Assembly: GCA_946998115.1 (NCBI GenBank)
Contig: CAMPYB010000011.1
Coordinates: 1 to 37,649, forward strand
Reading direction: 5' to 3'
Source: an uncultured Actinomyces sp.
Lineage (GTDB): Bacteria; Actinomycetota; Actinomycetes; Actinomycetales; Actinomycetaceae
DNA length: 37,649 nucleotides
Of the stretch, positions 1-8,500 are shown one piece after another. The notes beneath the pieces were generated by a model. That model ran no database searches. It saw only the letters and a program-made list of their open reading frames with translations, and was not told where the DNA came from. Position 1 is the first letter of the stretch; each line of letters begins with the position of its first letter. The position numbers and the translations under genes are program-made.

Positions 1-2676
1 TTACTAAACAGCCCAACTTCTATTCTTACACATTGGGATTCTGTCGCAAGGAAATACACTGGCCCAAGTTTGCATTTGCTTATTACAGATAACCCAATAA
101 TTCTTGAAAAAAATAAGACCGAACAATATAAATTCTATAAAAAAGTAAAAGTAATTTATAAAAATAATAATACTGAAAAATCTACGGAGCTTGAACTTCC
201 AGCTGTATATGATTCACGTATTGATGAAAATGGTAAACCTGACACAACGAAACCTGCATCAGCAGATGCCATGAAAATTGTAAAAGCGCAGATTGATGAA
301 GCAATTAAAAATGCTGTTGATGAATTGCGCACGAAAAATCCTTCACTTAATTTACCTGAGAATGTAATTCCTGTACCAGTAAAGGAAATTGTTGCTGGTG
401 AATCTCCAGTGGCACTATTCCAAGATTACTATCTTGCGACTGTAAAAGAAGAAACAAGTAAAGCTAAGACGATATTTACGCCAGACCCATCGTTGACTTA
501 TAAGGAAACAGTGTATGACGTGCGACCGCAAGATGGCAAAAAGCAAGTTATAACTGGAAAAATGGAAAATGGCGTGTGGAATCCGAACGCTATAGTAGAA
601 AAACAAACAACTCCTGCTCAAGATGGTAAAGTTCGTGTCGGTAACAAAGATGTCAAGACTGAAACAATTCAGCCAAAAACAACTTATGTTGCTGATTCTA
701 ATCTTGCATATAATTCGCAACAGGAAACTGCAGGTGAAGCAGGCACAAAAACTACGACAATTTTGTACAAAGTAGATCCTAATAATGGGCTTACAAATAC
801 TGTAGAATCTACTGATAGTAAAGAAACTAAACCTGTTAAGAATAAAATAATTAAGATAGGTAATATACAAGAAGAGCATAAAGATGTTTCCTATGACACT
901 ACATATGAGGCTGACAGCTCGCTTGACTATAAAGCAACAAATGAAATTGCTGGTGCTAAAGGAACTAAAACTATCTACAGAAAAATGAAAGTCGATCCCG
1001 ATAAAGGCTTGACTGATAAAGTTGAATCTACTAACGAAAAAGTTACTACACCAGCTAAAAATAAGATTATTAAAGTCGGCAACGTTGATACAAAGAAAAC
1101 AATAATTCCGTTTAAGACTACCTATATTGCAGATGATACGCTTGCTTATAACCATAAAGAAGACAAAATTGTTGGTAAGGATGGTTCTAAGACAGTTACA
1201 ACTACTTATAAAGTGAATAAATCTACGGGGCTTACAACAGAAGTTGATAATACTCAAGAAAAAACTGTTGATCCGACAAATCGTGTAGTAAGAGTTGGTA
1301 ATAAGCAGGTTACACATGAGGGCAATAAGACTATTACTACTACTTATGATGTTGATAAAAATACGGGCGATTTAACAAACCCGAAAAAGCATACGTCCAT
1401 GCCGATAAGTACTTTGACTGGTTCAACTAAAACTGAGATTATTAAAGGTGTCATGAAGTATGAGGCTGATGATACGCTTCCTTATAATACACAAAAGAAA
1501 ATTAGTGATCCTGTTGATGGTAAGAAGATTACTACTACTGTTATAAATGGTGAGCCAAAAGTTGAGGTAGTCGCTGCTCAAGATGGTTTGACTAAAGTTG
1601 GTAATAAAGAAGTTAAAACTGAGGATATTACGCCTGGTACAACATATGAGGCTGACAGCTCGCTTGACTATAAAGCAACAAATGAAATTGCTGGTGCTAA
1701 AGGAACTAAAACTGTAACTACTGTATATAAAGTAGATCCGACTAAGGGGCTTACCACTGAAATTGATGGTCAACCTACAACCACAACTACACCAGCTAAG
1801 AATAAGATTATCAAGATAGGAAATATCAAGAAAGAAAAGAAAGATATACAGTTTAATATTACTTATCTTGATGACAACACACTTGATAAAGGACAGACAG
1901 TTGTTAAGACTAAAGGAAAAACTGGCTCCGAAACAATAGTAACAACATATAAAGTCAATTCCGCTACAGGTGTAACAGATGAAGTCGTAAGTACTGAAAA
2001 AGAAAATCAGGTACCTGCTGTTGATGAAGTCATACGCAGAGGAACAAAAGAGTCTACGCCAACACCTCCGCCTGCGCCTCATCCTAATCCTAATCCGCCT
2101 CAATCTCAACATGATAACTCTGAGCCTGCTGTACTTGATACACAGGAAGCAGAAGTTTTGCCAGCTAAGATGAAGTATGAGGCAGACGATACGCTTCCTT
2201 ATAATACGCGAAAGAAAATCACTGATCCTGTTGACGGTCTTAAAATTACTACTCATACAGGTAGTTTTGTTAACGGCAAATGGACACCGAGCGATGAAGT
2301 GAAAATTACCGCTGCCCAAAATGGTTTAACAAAGGTTGGTAATAAGCAGGTTACACATGAGGGCAATAAGACTATTACTACTACTTATGATGTTGATGAA
2401 AATACGGGCGATTTAAGTAATCCGCATACGCATACTTCTATGCCGATGAGTACTTTGATAAAGCCTGCGCAACATCCTAATCATCAATCTGCGCCAACAC
2501 AAGCATCAGTGAACCAATCTACTGGCATGCGTGATTCTAAACATTTACGTGGTGAGAGCGTGTCGCCTAATACTGGTGACTCGAGTTCTCTTGGCGGATT
2601 CTTCTCAGCATTAGGCTTGTCAATTGCAGGTCTTGTATTGCTACGTAAGAAGAAGTCTATGAAAAAAGATAAGTGA
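1..2676 (+). CDS. G5-repeat cell-wall-anchored surface protein (5' end outside window)
   Basis: The frame is open from base 1, so the TTG at 70 is not the true start; 891 residues are visible and the N-terminus is missing. After an N-terminal region of about 150 residues come about eight tandem units of 65-80 residues. Most open with a Tyr-x-Ala-Asp/Asp-Asp-x-Leu pattern and end in a Lys-Val/Ile-Gly-Asn pattern, which resembles G5-type repeats of Gram-positive adhesins (SasG/Aap style). A proline-rich linker lies between units 7 and 8 (near bases 2055-2110). The C-terminus is a sorting signal: SPNTG at visible residues 855-859, a hydrophobic stretch, then a Lys/Arg-rich tail. I infer an adhesion or biofilm role at the cell surface. 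The SPNTG motif departs from LPXTG at its first position. Strong terminator follows. Confidence 0.85.
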   Translation, partial: LLNSPTSILTHWDSVARKYTGPSLHLLITDNPIILEKNKTEQYKFYKKVKVIYKNNNTEKSTELELPAVYDSRIDENGKPDTTKPASADAMKIVKAQIDEAIKNAVDELRTKNPSLNLPENVIPVPVKEIVAGESPVALFQDYYLATVKEETSKAKTIFTPDPSLTYKETVYDVRPQDGKKQVITGKMENGVWNPNAIVEKQTTPAQDGKVRVGNKDVKTETIQPKTTYVADSNLAYNSQQETAGEAGTKTTTILYKVDPNNGLTNTVESTDSKETKPVKNKIIKIGNIQEEHKDVSYDTTYEADSSLDYKATNEIAGAKGTKTIYRKMKVDPDKGLTDKVESTNEKVTTPAKNKIIKVGNVDTKKTIIPFKTTYIADDTLAYNHKEDKIVGKDGSKTVTTTYKVNKSTGLTTEVDNTQEKTVDPTNRVVRVGNKQVTHEGNKTITTTYDVDKNTGDLTNPKKHTSMPISTLTGSTKTEIIKGVMKYEADDTLPYNTQKKISDPVDGKKITTTVINGEPKVEVVAAQDGLTKVGNKEVKTEDITPGTTYEADSSLDYKATNEIAGAKGTKTVTTVYKVDPTKGLTTEIDGQPTTTTTPAKNKIIKIGNIKKEKKDIQFNITYLDDNTLDKGQTVVKTKGKTGSETIVTTYKVNSATGVTDEVVSTEKENQVPAVDEVIRRGTKESTPTPPPAPHPNPNPPQSQHDNSEPAVLDTQEAEVLPAKMKYEADDTLPYNTRKKITDPVDGLKITTHTGSFVNGKWTPSDEVKITAAQNGLTKVGNKQVTHEGNKTITTTYDVDENTGDLSNPHTHTSMPMSTLIKPAQHPNHQSAPTQASVNQSTGMRDSKHLRGESVSPNTGDSSSLGGFFSALGLSIAGLVLLRKKKSMKKDK
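901..972 (+). repeat. 72-bp exact repeat, copy 1 (copy 2 at 1642-1713)
   Basis: The 72 bases at 901-972 recur without mismatch at 1642-1713, in frame, inside repeat units 3 and 6 of the adhesin. Flanking bases differ, so the identity ends sharply. Identity over third codon positions suggests recent duplication or gene conversion. Confidence 0.9.
1294..1356 (+). repeat. 63-bp exact repeat, copy 1 (copy 2 at 2335-2397)
   Basis: The 63 bases at 1294-1356 recur identically at 2335-2397, 1041 bases apart (347 codons, in frame). After one mismatch the similarity continues for about 17 more bases. The segment covers the end of a G5-like unit and the following Lys-Gln-Val-Thr-His-Glu-Gly stretch. 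Confidence 0.9.
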
Positions 2677-2710
2677 TCTTTCTTGATGGAATAAAAAACC
2701 TATACATATA

Positions 2711-2750
2711 AAGACGACCTTGGCTGTTGAATTGCTGAGGTCGTCTTTTG
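2711..2750 (+). terminator. Rho-independent terminator of the adhesin gene
   Basis: AAGACGACCT at 2711-2720 pairs perfectly with AGGTCGTCTT at 2738-2747 around a 17-base loop, followed by a short T-rich stretch, 34 bases after the stop codon. Confidence 0.85.
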
Positions 2751-2886
2751 TATGTTTTAAAGAATATACAGGTCGAGTTTGCTGAGGGAGTGTGTTTCGG
2801 AATTATCTTAGTAATATTTGGTATGATTTTATATTAGAATGTATAATTATTATTCTTTTTATATAAAAGCAAACTAAAAGAATATA

Positions 2887-2921
2887 TTGACAAATTTTAT
2901 ATATAATAATTTGTATATAAT
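2887..2921 (+). promoter_or_regulatory. candidate promoter of the bce-type operon
   Basis: TTGACA (2887-2892) is a consensus -35. Possible -10 elements are TTGTAT at 2911-2916 (18-base spacing) or TATAAT at 2916-2921 (23-base spacing, too far for that -35). This leaves a leader of about 130 bases before the regulator start. Confidence 0.5.
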
Positions 2922-2929
2922 TTAGTGGG

Positions 2930-3019
2930 GCATGCTACACCGAGGCGTATTATACCATTTGGTGTTGATGCAGAAGTAAATGTTGAAAAACAACTAATTA
3001 CTTTTCAATAGCATTTACT
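2930..3019 (+). other. structured 5' leader with two hairpins
   Basis: Hairpin 1 joins GCAT (2930-2933) and ACACC (2937-2941) to GGTGT (2961-2965) and ATGC (2968-2971), with a small internal loop. Hairpin 2 joins 2975-2989 (AGTAAATGTTGAAAA) to 3002-3019, a 15-pair stem with a 3-base bulge on the right arm. No U-run follows, so neither looks like a simple terminator. Two tiny overlapping frames, ATG at 2968 and ATG at 2980, lie within it, without a convincing ribosome site. Role unknown. Confidence 0.45.
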
Positions 3020-3058
3020 AGAATTTATAATAACTATTTAAAAACAGGTAAGTTTATA

Positions 3059-3751
3059 ATGAAGATACTGATAGTAGAAGATGATGAAAATATATCCGAA
3101 CTGTTAAGTGACGAATTATGTCAGTGGGGATATGAAACGAGACAAATAAAAGATTTTACTTTGGTATTAGAAGAATATGAGAATTTTGAACCTCACCTTG
3201 TTTTGATGGATGTAAGTTTGCCTTCATTTAATGGGTTTTATTGGACGCAACAAATACGAAAAATTTCCAATATTCCAATTATTTTTATTTCTTCACACAC
3301 AAATTCTATGGATACTATACAAGCAATACAATTTGGTGCAGATGAATATATTGTAAAACCAATTAATATTCCTGTTACAAGAGCAAAAATTCAAGCTATT
3401 TTGCGTAGAACATATGACTATGCATTAACTGAAAATAATATTAATAATACGGAATGTATTTTATATCACGATTTAATGTTAAATTTTTCCACAGCTAAAT
3501 TAGAAGGAGAAAATTTTTCTGTAAGTTTAACTAGAACAGAATTATTAATAATGGAAATTCTTTTTAAAATGAAAAATAAAATTGCTAAAAGAGAAGAAAT
3601 AATCAATCATTGTTGGCAAAGTGATAATTTTATTGATGATAATACTTTAGCAGTGAATATAACTAGGCTGAGAAAAAAATTATATAATACGGAAATTGCA
3701 GATTTAATACAAACTAAAAAAGGAATAGGATATTTTCTAAACAGAAAGTAA
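3059..3751 (+). CDS. BceR-like OmpR-family response regulator
   Basis: A two-component response regulator of 230 residues. The receiver domain has the acidic pair at residues 8-9, the phosphoacceptor Asp51 and the conserved Lys100. It is followed by an OmpR/PhoB winged helix (about 130-230, ending in a typical LIQTKKGIGYFL motif). It starts with ATG; a weak AGG lies about nine bases upstream. The kinase gene follows after 3 bases and a BceAB-type transporter follows that. In this family the regulator activates the adjacent transporter genes by binding a TNACA-N4-TGTAA inverted repeat. Exactly such a site lies at 4653-4666, which supports the assignment beyond domain content. Confidence 0.88.
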   Translation: MKILIVEDDENISELLSDELCQWGYETRQIKDFTLVLEEYENFEPHLVLMDVSLPSFNGFYWTQQIRKISNIPIIFISSHTNSMDTIQAIQFGADEYIVKPINIPVTRAKIQAILRRTYDYALTENNINNTECILYHDLMLNFSTAKLEGENFSVSLTRTELLIMEILFKMKNKIAKREEIINHCWQSDNFIDDNTLAVNITRLRKKLYNTEIADLIQTKKGIGYFLNRK

Positions 3752-3754
3752 TAT

Positions 3755-4666
3755 ATGAAATTAATCATTGAATGTATAAAAAGTGAATATAAAGTATTCT
3801 TTGCTTTCTTCTATTGTGTTTTTACATTCGGAACTATTTTTTTATTAGCCGATTTGCCTAAAGAATATTTTCTTTTAGCTATTCAAATTATAATATTTGG
3901 GATAATGCTCTATATTTTAGTGCAGTGTTTTAACTATAGAAAAAAAGAAAAAATAAAAGAAAAGTTACAATGCTTATATGATGAAAATAAAATTTTACAA
4001 AATCGATTACTAGATGAAAAAAAAGATCTTGAAGAATATTTTTTATTATGGGTGCATCAAATCAAAACGCCTATAACAGTTTCTAATCTAATTTTGCATA
4101 AATTTGATTTTGATTATGCAAATAAGTTAAAAGAACAAATGTTTTATATTGAAAAATACGTGAATATGGCAATTAACTATTTGAAAATTAAAAATAGACA
4201 AGCAGATATGGATATTGCGCCTGTAAAGCTAAATGAATTAATTAATCCTTTGTTGAAAAAATATGCCATGCTTTTTATAGATAAACATATTTCTTTAGAG
4301 TATATTCCAATAAAAGATACTGTAATTACTGATTCTAAATGGTTTTCTGTTCTTTTAGAGCAGATACTTGCTAACGCTATTAAATATACGAATAATGGAA
4401 AAATTTCGATTTTTTACGATGCAAATAAAAATATTTTGTTTATAGAAGATACAGGAATTGGTATAAGAACAGAAGATTTAAATAAAATTTTTGATCGTGG
4501 ATACTCTGGATTTAATGGGCGAATCAATGAAAAAGCAAGCGGATTAGGATTGTATTTAGTTAAAAAAATATCTGAACTTTTAAATATAAAAGTGAAAGCA
4601 AATTCAATTTTACATAAAGGCAGTACATTTTCAATTTATTTTCCAAACAATCTTACAAAAATGTAA
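3755..4666 (+). CDS. BceS-like intramembrane-sensing histidine kinase
   Basis: A sensor kinase of 303 residues. Two membrane helices (about 14-32 and 38-58) are separated by only a few outside residues, the hallmark of intramembrane-sensing kinases, which detect signals through a partner transporter rather than directly. The phosphoacceptor is His101 in LLWVHQIKTPI. The ATPase domain shows an N box (LLEQILANAIKYT), a G1 box (EDTGIGI) and a G2 box (SGLGLYLVKK). Length and architecture match BceS/PsdS kinases. The gene ends inside the putative BceR operator. The partner would be the permease at 5505-7484; this is known for the family and inferred here. Confidence 0.88.
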   Translation: MKLIIECIKSEYKVFFAFFYCVFTFGTIFLLADLPKEYFLLAIQIIIFGIMLYILVQCFNYRKKEKIKEKLQCLYDENKILQNRLLDEKKDLEEYFLLWVHQIKTPITVSNLILHKFDFDYANKLKEQMFYIEKYVNMAINYLKIKNRQADMDIAPVKLNELINPLLKKYAMLFIDKHISLEYIPIKDTVITDSKWFSVLLEQILANAIKYTNNGKISIFYDANKNILFIEDTGIGIRTEDLNKIFDRGYSGFNGRINEKASGLGLYLVKKISELLNIKVKANSILHKGSTFSIYFPNNLTKM

Positions 4667-4667
4667 G
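4652..4667 (+). promoter_or_regulatory. BceR-type operator (inverted repeat)
   Basis: CTTACA-AAAA-TGTAAG is a perfect inverted repeat. Its core TTACA-AAAA-TGTAA fits the TNACA-N4-TGTAA motif described for BceR-like regulators. It overlaps the kinase stop codon and lies about 85 bases upstream of the transporter ATPase. A second half-site-like AAATGTAA begins at 4679, and a TAATAT that could serve as -10 lies near 4684. It predicts a separate inducible promoter for the transporter genes. Confidence 0.7.
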
Positions 4668-4750
4668 TTTAGCTTAGCAAATGTAATATTAGATAAATGC
4701 GCGACACAGATAGGAGAAATAGAATAAAACCATAAAACTAAGGAGAGTAT

Positions 4751-5524
4751 ATGACAATTTTAGTTCTTAAAAATGTGAAGCGTGTTTATAAAACAGGGAG
4801 TGTATTAACTGAAGTACTCAAAGAGGTAAATTTCTCTGTAGAAAAAGGGGAATTTATTTCAATAATGGGTGAATCAGGAGCTGGAAAAACAACGCTTTTA
4901 AATATTATAGCAACTTTAGATAAACCTACATCGGGTACAGTTGTTTTAAATGGGAGAGATATTGGAACGCTGAAAGACAGTGAGATTTCACAGTTTAGAA
5001 GAAAAGAATTAGGTTTTGTATTTCAAGATTTCAATCTATTAGATCAGTTTACTAACCGTGAAAATATTTACTTGCCATTAGTGTTGTCAAATGAAAATTT
5101 AGATGTAATGAAAAACAGGCTAAAAACTTTGACTGAACAATTAGGTGTAGGTGAGTTACTGGATAAATATCCATATGAGATCTCAGGTGGTCAAAAGCAA
5201 AGGATAGCTATTGCTAGAGCAGTAATAACAGAACCGTCACTTTTATTAGCAGATGAACCTACAGGAGCTTTAGATTCAGCTTCATCGGAAATGATTATGC
5301 GTTTATTTGATTCACTCAATTGTAGCGGACAGACGATTATAATGGTTACTCATTCTTTAAGAGCAGCTTGTTACGCTAAAAGGGTGTTGTTTATTAAAGA
5401 TGGAATTGTTTATCATGAAATTTTTCGTGGTGAGAATGAGAATCATACAGATTTTATGGAACGTATACATCAGGCGCAAGTGATAGTGAATCGAGGTGGC
5501 AACAATGAAATTTTCTGTGATTAG
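4751..5524 (+). CDS. BceA-like ABC transporter ATPase
   Basis: ATPase subunit of a peptide-antibiotic detoxification transporter, 257 residues. Walker A is GESGAGKTT (40-48), the Q-loop is FQDFNLL (91-97), the signature is SGGQKQR (145-151), and Walker B is LLLADEPTGALD (164-175). This is the MacB/LolD/BceA subfamily, which pairs with FtsX-type permeases. AAGGAG lies just upstream of ATG. The last 20 bases overlap the permease gene in another frame, indicating translational coupling. In known systems it powers removal of lipid II-binding peptides from their target; the substrate here is not readable from the sequence. Confidence 0.9.
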   Translation: MTILVLKNVKRVYKTGSVLTEVLKEVNFSVEKGEFISIMGESGAGKTTLLNIIATLDKPTSGTVVLNGRDIGTLKDSEISQFRRKELGFVFQDFNLLDQFTNRENIYLPLVLSNENLDVMKNRLKTLTEQLGVGELLDKYPYEISGGQKQRIAIARAVITEPSLLLADEPTGALDSASSEMIMRLFDSLNCSGQTIIMVTHSLRAACYAKRVLFIKDGIVYHEIFRGENENHTDFMERIHQAQVIVNRGGNNEIFCD

Positions 5525-7484
5525 AAAATTTGTTTTTAAAAATCTGCGAGCCAATCGTTTATTTGAGCTTCCTTTTATACTATCGTCTGGGATTATATTT
5601 ATTATTTTAAATATTATGGCAAGTTTAAGTAGCAATCAGTATGTGCAAAAAAGGCATGAAAATTTGCCAACTATAATTAATATTGGAATTATTATAATTG
5701 GTATTTTCACAATCGTTTTTATATTTTATGCTACGACTTTTTTATTAAAAAGAAGAAATAAAGAATTTGCTTTATACGCAATATTAGGTTTGGAAAAAAA
5801 TGATATAAGAAAAATTATTGCTCTAGAGTTTTTCATACTATTTACTTTTATTGGATTTATATCAGTGGTTGGGGGGTATGTTTTCGGGCAACTTACTTTT
5901 ATGGGATTAAATAAGCTGATGCACGATATTTCAGGCAAGCCCATGGACTACCCGTTTAGTATACAAGCTATGGTTATAAGTATTATACTTATAGTGTTTT
6001 TGTATATTGTTACAGTTGTGCGTGCCAGTTTTAACATATATTTATCAACGCCTGTCCAGCTTTTGGGAAAACAATATAGTGGGGAAGGTGAACCTAAATC
6101 AAGATGGTTCCTTATGCTAATTGGATTTGTAACTTTGCTTTTAGGATATTATATTGCAATCTTTACAGAAGGAACTATATCTTCTCTTTTATATTTCCTA
6201 TTTGCAGCTCTTCTTGTGATGTTGGCAACTTACTTACTTTATATATCTTTTTCTATTATTATTTTGAAAAAGCAAAGAAAATTGAAAAGCTATTATAAAC
6301 CGATTAAATTTTTAGCAACTAGTGGTCTTTTATATCGAATAAAAAGCAATGCTATGTCTCTTGCAAGTATATCAATTTTAAGTGTTGGTGTGATTCTTGC
6401 TTTATCTGCTACTGCAACTATATATTCGAATATTCAAACTACTGCAGAAAATATATTACCTAGAGAATATCAAATTCAAAGCAATATTTCATTGGATGAG
6501 AATAATTACAAAAATGTAGCGCAGAATTTGAAAAATGAAGTAAATTCTACAGTTGATAATAAAAATCAAATACAAAAAGAATTCATTAACTATAATATGA
6601 TTACTGTAGCTGAAAATAGTGGTAATACGTTTAAAGAATATAACTACTATAAAACGAAGAGTGTTTCTGAGCCACCTCTTATATTAGTTTATGACTTATC
6701 AGGTTATAATCAGCGTACTGGTAAAAATATTCATTTGAAAAACAATGAAATATTGATGTGTGCAAACCGAAATAATATGATGAAAATGAATAAAATAAAA
6801 ATTGGTAATCGCACGTTTAAAGTAAAAAGTATTGAAAATATTGTACCATCTTATTATGCTACTGAATGTTTTTGTATTGTTGTAAAAGATTTTAAAACTA
6901 TGCAGTATTTATCTTCTGTTTTAAAAGAATATAATCCTGAGTTATCAAAATTGGAAAATGCACAGATTAATTGTGTTATGAATTGGAATGTTAAAGGTAT
7001 ATCTGCTGAAAAATATCGTACAACATTAAAATCATTAGAAAATAAAACAGGGTATAGGACAGATAGTCGTACAGAGAACATTAATCATATGTATGAACTA
7101 GATGGAGGATTTCTATTTATCGGTGTTGTGATAAGTATAATCTTCTTAACTGGAACTATTGTAATAACTTATTATAAACAAATAGTTGAAGGTTATGAGG
7201 ATAGGAAAAAATATCAAATAATGAAAAAGATAGGTTTGGAAGATAAAATTATTAAGAAAAGTAGCGCATCGCAAATTGTGTGGATGTTTTTTGCGCCACT
7301 TGCTATCGCAATATTCCACTGTTTAGTGGCTTCAAAGATTATATATCAATTTTTAGGTTTATTTGGTGTCAAAAATTTTGCAGAATATTGCATATATTTT
7401 ATTGCTACAATAGCTGTATTTTGTGTTATATATTTTATAATATTCAAATTGACATCGAGAGTTTACTGTAAAATTGTGCAGTGA
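5505..7484 (+). CDS. BceB-like FtsX-family ABC permease
   Basis: Permease of 659 residues with the BceB layout: one N-terminal helix, a first FtsX block to about residue 300, a large outside domain (about 310-530) and three C-terminal helices. The large outside domain between helices VII and VIII is the peptide-sensing part in characterised homologues. I choose ATG at 5505 rather than GTG at 5496 because GAGGTGG at 5493-5499 sits about five bases upstream and would overlap the GTG. Together with the ATPase and the kinase it should form a sensory complex (family knowledge). A perfect terminator follows. Confidence 0.88.
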   Translation: MKFSVIRKFVFKNLRANRLFELPFILSSGIIFIILNIMASLSSNQYVQKRHENLPTIINIGIIIIGIFTIVFIFYATTFLLKRRNKEFALYAILGLEKNDIRKIIALEFFILFTFIGFISVVGGYVFGQLTFMGLNKLMHDISGKPMDYPFSIQAMVISIILIVFLYIVTVVRASFNIYLSTPVQLLGKQYSGEGEPKSRWFLMLIGFVTLLLGYYIAIFTEGTISSLLYFLFAALLVMLATYLLYISFSIIILKKQRKLKSYYKPIKFLATSGLLYRIKSNAMSLASISILSVGVILALSATATIYSNIQTTAENILPREYQIQSNISLDENNYKNVAQNLKNEVNSTVDNKNQIQKEFINYNMITVAENSGNTFKEYNYYKTKSVSEPPLILVYDLSGYNQRTGKNIHLKNNEILMCANRNNMMKMNKIKIGNRTFKVKSIENIVPSYYATECFCIVVKDFKTMQYLSSVLKEYNPELSKLENAQINCVMNWNVKGISAEKYRTTLKSLENKTGYRTDSRTENINHMYELDGGFLFIGVVISIIFLTGTIVITYYKQIVEGYEDRKKYQIMKKIGLEDKIIKKSSASQIVWMFFAPLAIAIFHCLVASKIIYQFLGLFGVKNFAEYCIYFIATIAVFCVIYFIIFKLTSRVYCKIVQ

Positions 7485-7500
7485 GCGTATATTTTTATTC

Positions 7501-7539
7501 AATAAAGCCCTATCGTAATATAGTCGATAGGGCTTTATT
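7501..7539. terminator. bidirectional terminator between convergent units
   Basis: AATAAAGCCCTATCG (7501-7515) and CGATAGGGCTTTATT (7525-7539) form a perfect 15-pair stem with a 9-base loop. It lies between the bce unit (plus) and the PadR/HAAS unit (minus) and has T-rich arms in both directions. Confidence 0.85.
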
Positions 7540-7576
7540 GAGTTATATAAGAATGAAAATTTATTTTAGTTTTAAA

Positions 7577-8152
7577 TTAGCATTTTTTTATTTTCCAAAC
7601 TCTAGTTTGAAAAAATCTAATCATGATGATAGTTCCTTTCCAACATACATAACCTAATGCAGTGAATATTATTGCCATAAGTATTCCGATTAGCAATGCT
7701 GGAAAGCCAATTATTTCTTGATTAAAGAAAACAAATTTAATGTTTCCAATTATAGGAATGAAAAATATAGTTTTGAATAATCCCATGAATCCAGCTAAAA
7801 GACAAATTCCTCCTGAAATAAAAAATGAAAAAGCTATAATTGCCAAACTTGGAATAATTGATATCCAAGCTAAAGAGGCAAGTGAATAAAGTCCCAACAG
7901 TTGTATGAATTTTGTAAATGAAAATGATGGATTTGAAGTAAATGTTTCACTAATATATTGCATTGCTAATACTTTTGGAGATTCTATTGTGTCTAAAATT
8001 TCTTCTTCTGTTTGACCATTTTTCATGCGTTCATAAAAAGAGTTTTTAAGTTCATTTAAAATATCAATTTTTTCTGAAACGGGTATATTTACTAAGTAAC
8101 GATCTAATTCGGACAAATAGTTATTTAATTTTTTTGATATTTTTATACACAT
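7577..8152 (-). CDS. HAAS/DUF1700 domain membrane protein
   Basis: A protein of 191 residues. The N-terminal 75 or so are helical and charged (LNNYLSELDRYL, then KIDILNELKNSF and an EEEILDTIESP motif), typical of the HAAS domain. Three to four hydrophobic segments follow (about 88-175), then a basic tail. HAAS proteins are usually co-transcribed with a PadR regulator, and here the padR gene ends three bases upstream of this ATG. In other bacteria such pairs are linked to envelope stress; the exact role is not known, and I infer only that it is a membrane partner of the upstream regulator. Confidence 0.8.
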   Translation of the reverse strand: MCIKISKKLNNYLSELDRYLVNIPVSEKIDILNELKNSFYERMKNGQTEEEILDTIESPKVLAMQYISETFTSNPSFSFTKFIQLLGLYSLASLAWISIIPSLAIIAFSFFISGGICLLAGFMGLFKTIFFIPIIGNIKFVFFNQEIIGFPALLIGILMAIIFTALGYVCWKGTIIMIRFFQTRVWKIKKC

Positions 8153-8155
8153 TAT

Positions 8156-8485
8156 TTATCTCATTTCTAATTCTGAAATACTTGTTACTAATTTTTTCCA
8201 GTCAGTGTCTAATTGATTTAGATAGGATAATCCTTGTTGCGTAATACTATAATATTTACGAGGAGGACATCCTTCATCTGTATTTTGCCAATATGATTTT
8301 AAATAACCATTTTTCAAGAGCCTCCTGAGTAGAGGATAGATTGTGCTTTCTTTAGTCTTCAACATAGAGTATATGTTTAAAGATTGAATTAGCTCGTAAC
8401 CATAGCGATCTTTTTTTCGTATTAGGATTAATATTGCGTATTCTAAAGTTCCTCTTTTGATTTGTGAAATCCAATCTTTATTCAT
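8156..8485 (-). CDS. PadR-family transcriptional regulator
   Basis: A small winged-helix regulator of 109 residues. It has the PadR pattern: a first helix with GTLEYAILILIRKKDRYGYEL, a recognition region with KESTIYPLLRRLLKNGYL, then a wing with PPRKYYSITQQGLSYL. The C-terminal helix is short, as in subfamily 2. It is first gene of a two-gene unit with the HAAS protein. Its promoter region is packed with AT-rich palindromes, which suggests autorepression. It lies convergent to the bce module, so a shared role in envelope stress is possible but not shown. Confidence 0.85.
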   Translation of the reverse strand: MNKDWISQIKRGTLEYAILILIRKKDRYGYELIQSLNIYSMLKTKESTIYPLLRRLLKNGYLKSYWQNTDEGCPPRKYYSITQQGLSYLNQLDTDWKKLVTSISELEMR

Positions 8486-8500
8486 AAATTTTCGCTTTTC

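Noticed and set aside
70..72. TTG as start of the first gene
   Set aside because: The same frame is open back to base 1 with ordinary coding sequence and there is no ribosome site before it, so the gene begins outside the window.
415..2319. Long minus-strand open frames (about 300 codons each at 415-1317 and 1423-2319) opposite the adhesin gene
   Set aside because: They mirror the repetitive coding strand, are rich in Cys, Phe and Ser without domain pattern, and have no ribosome site; codon bias of the repeats explains the lack of stops.
5496..5504. GTG at 5496 as start of the BceB-like permease
   Set aside because: It lies inside the GAGGTGG ribosome site that serves the ATG at 5505, nine bases later.
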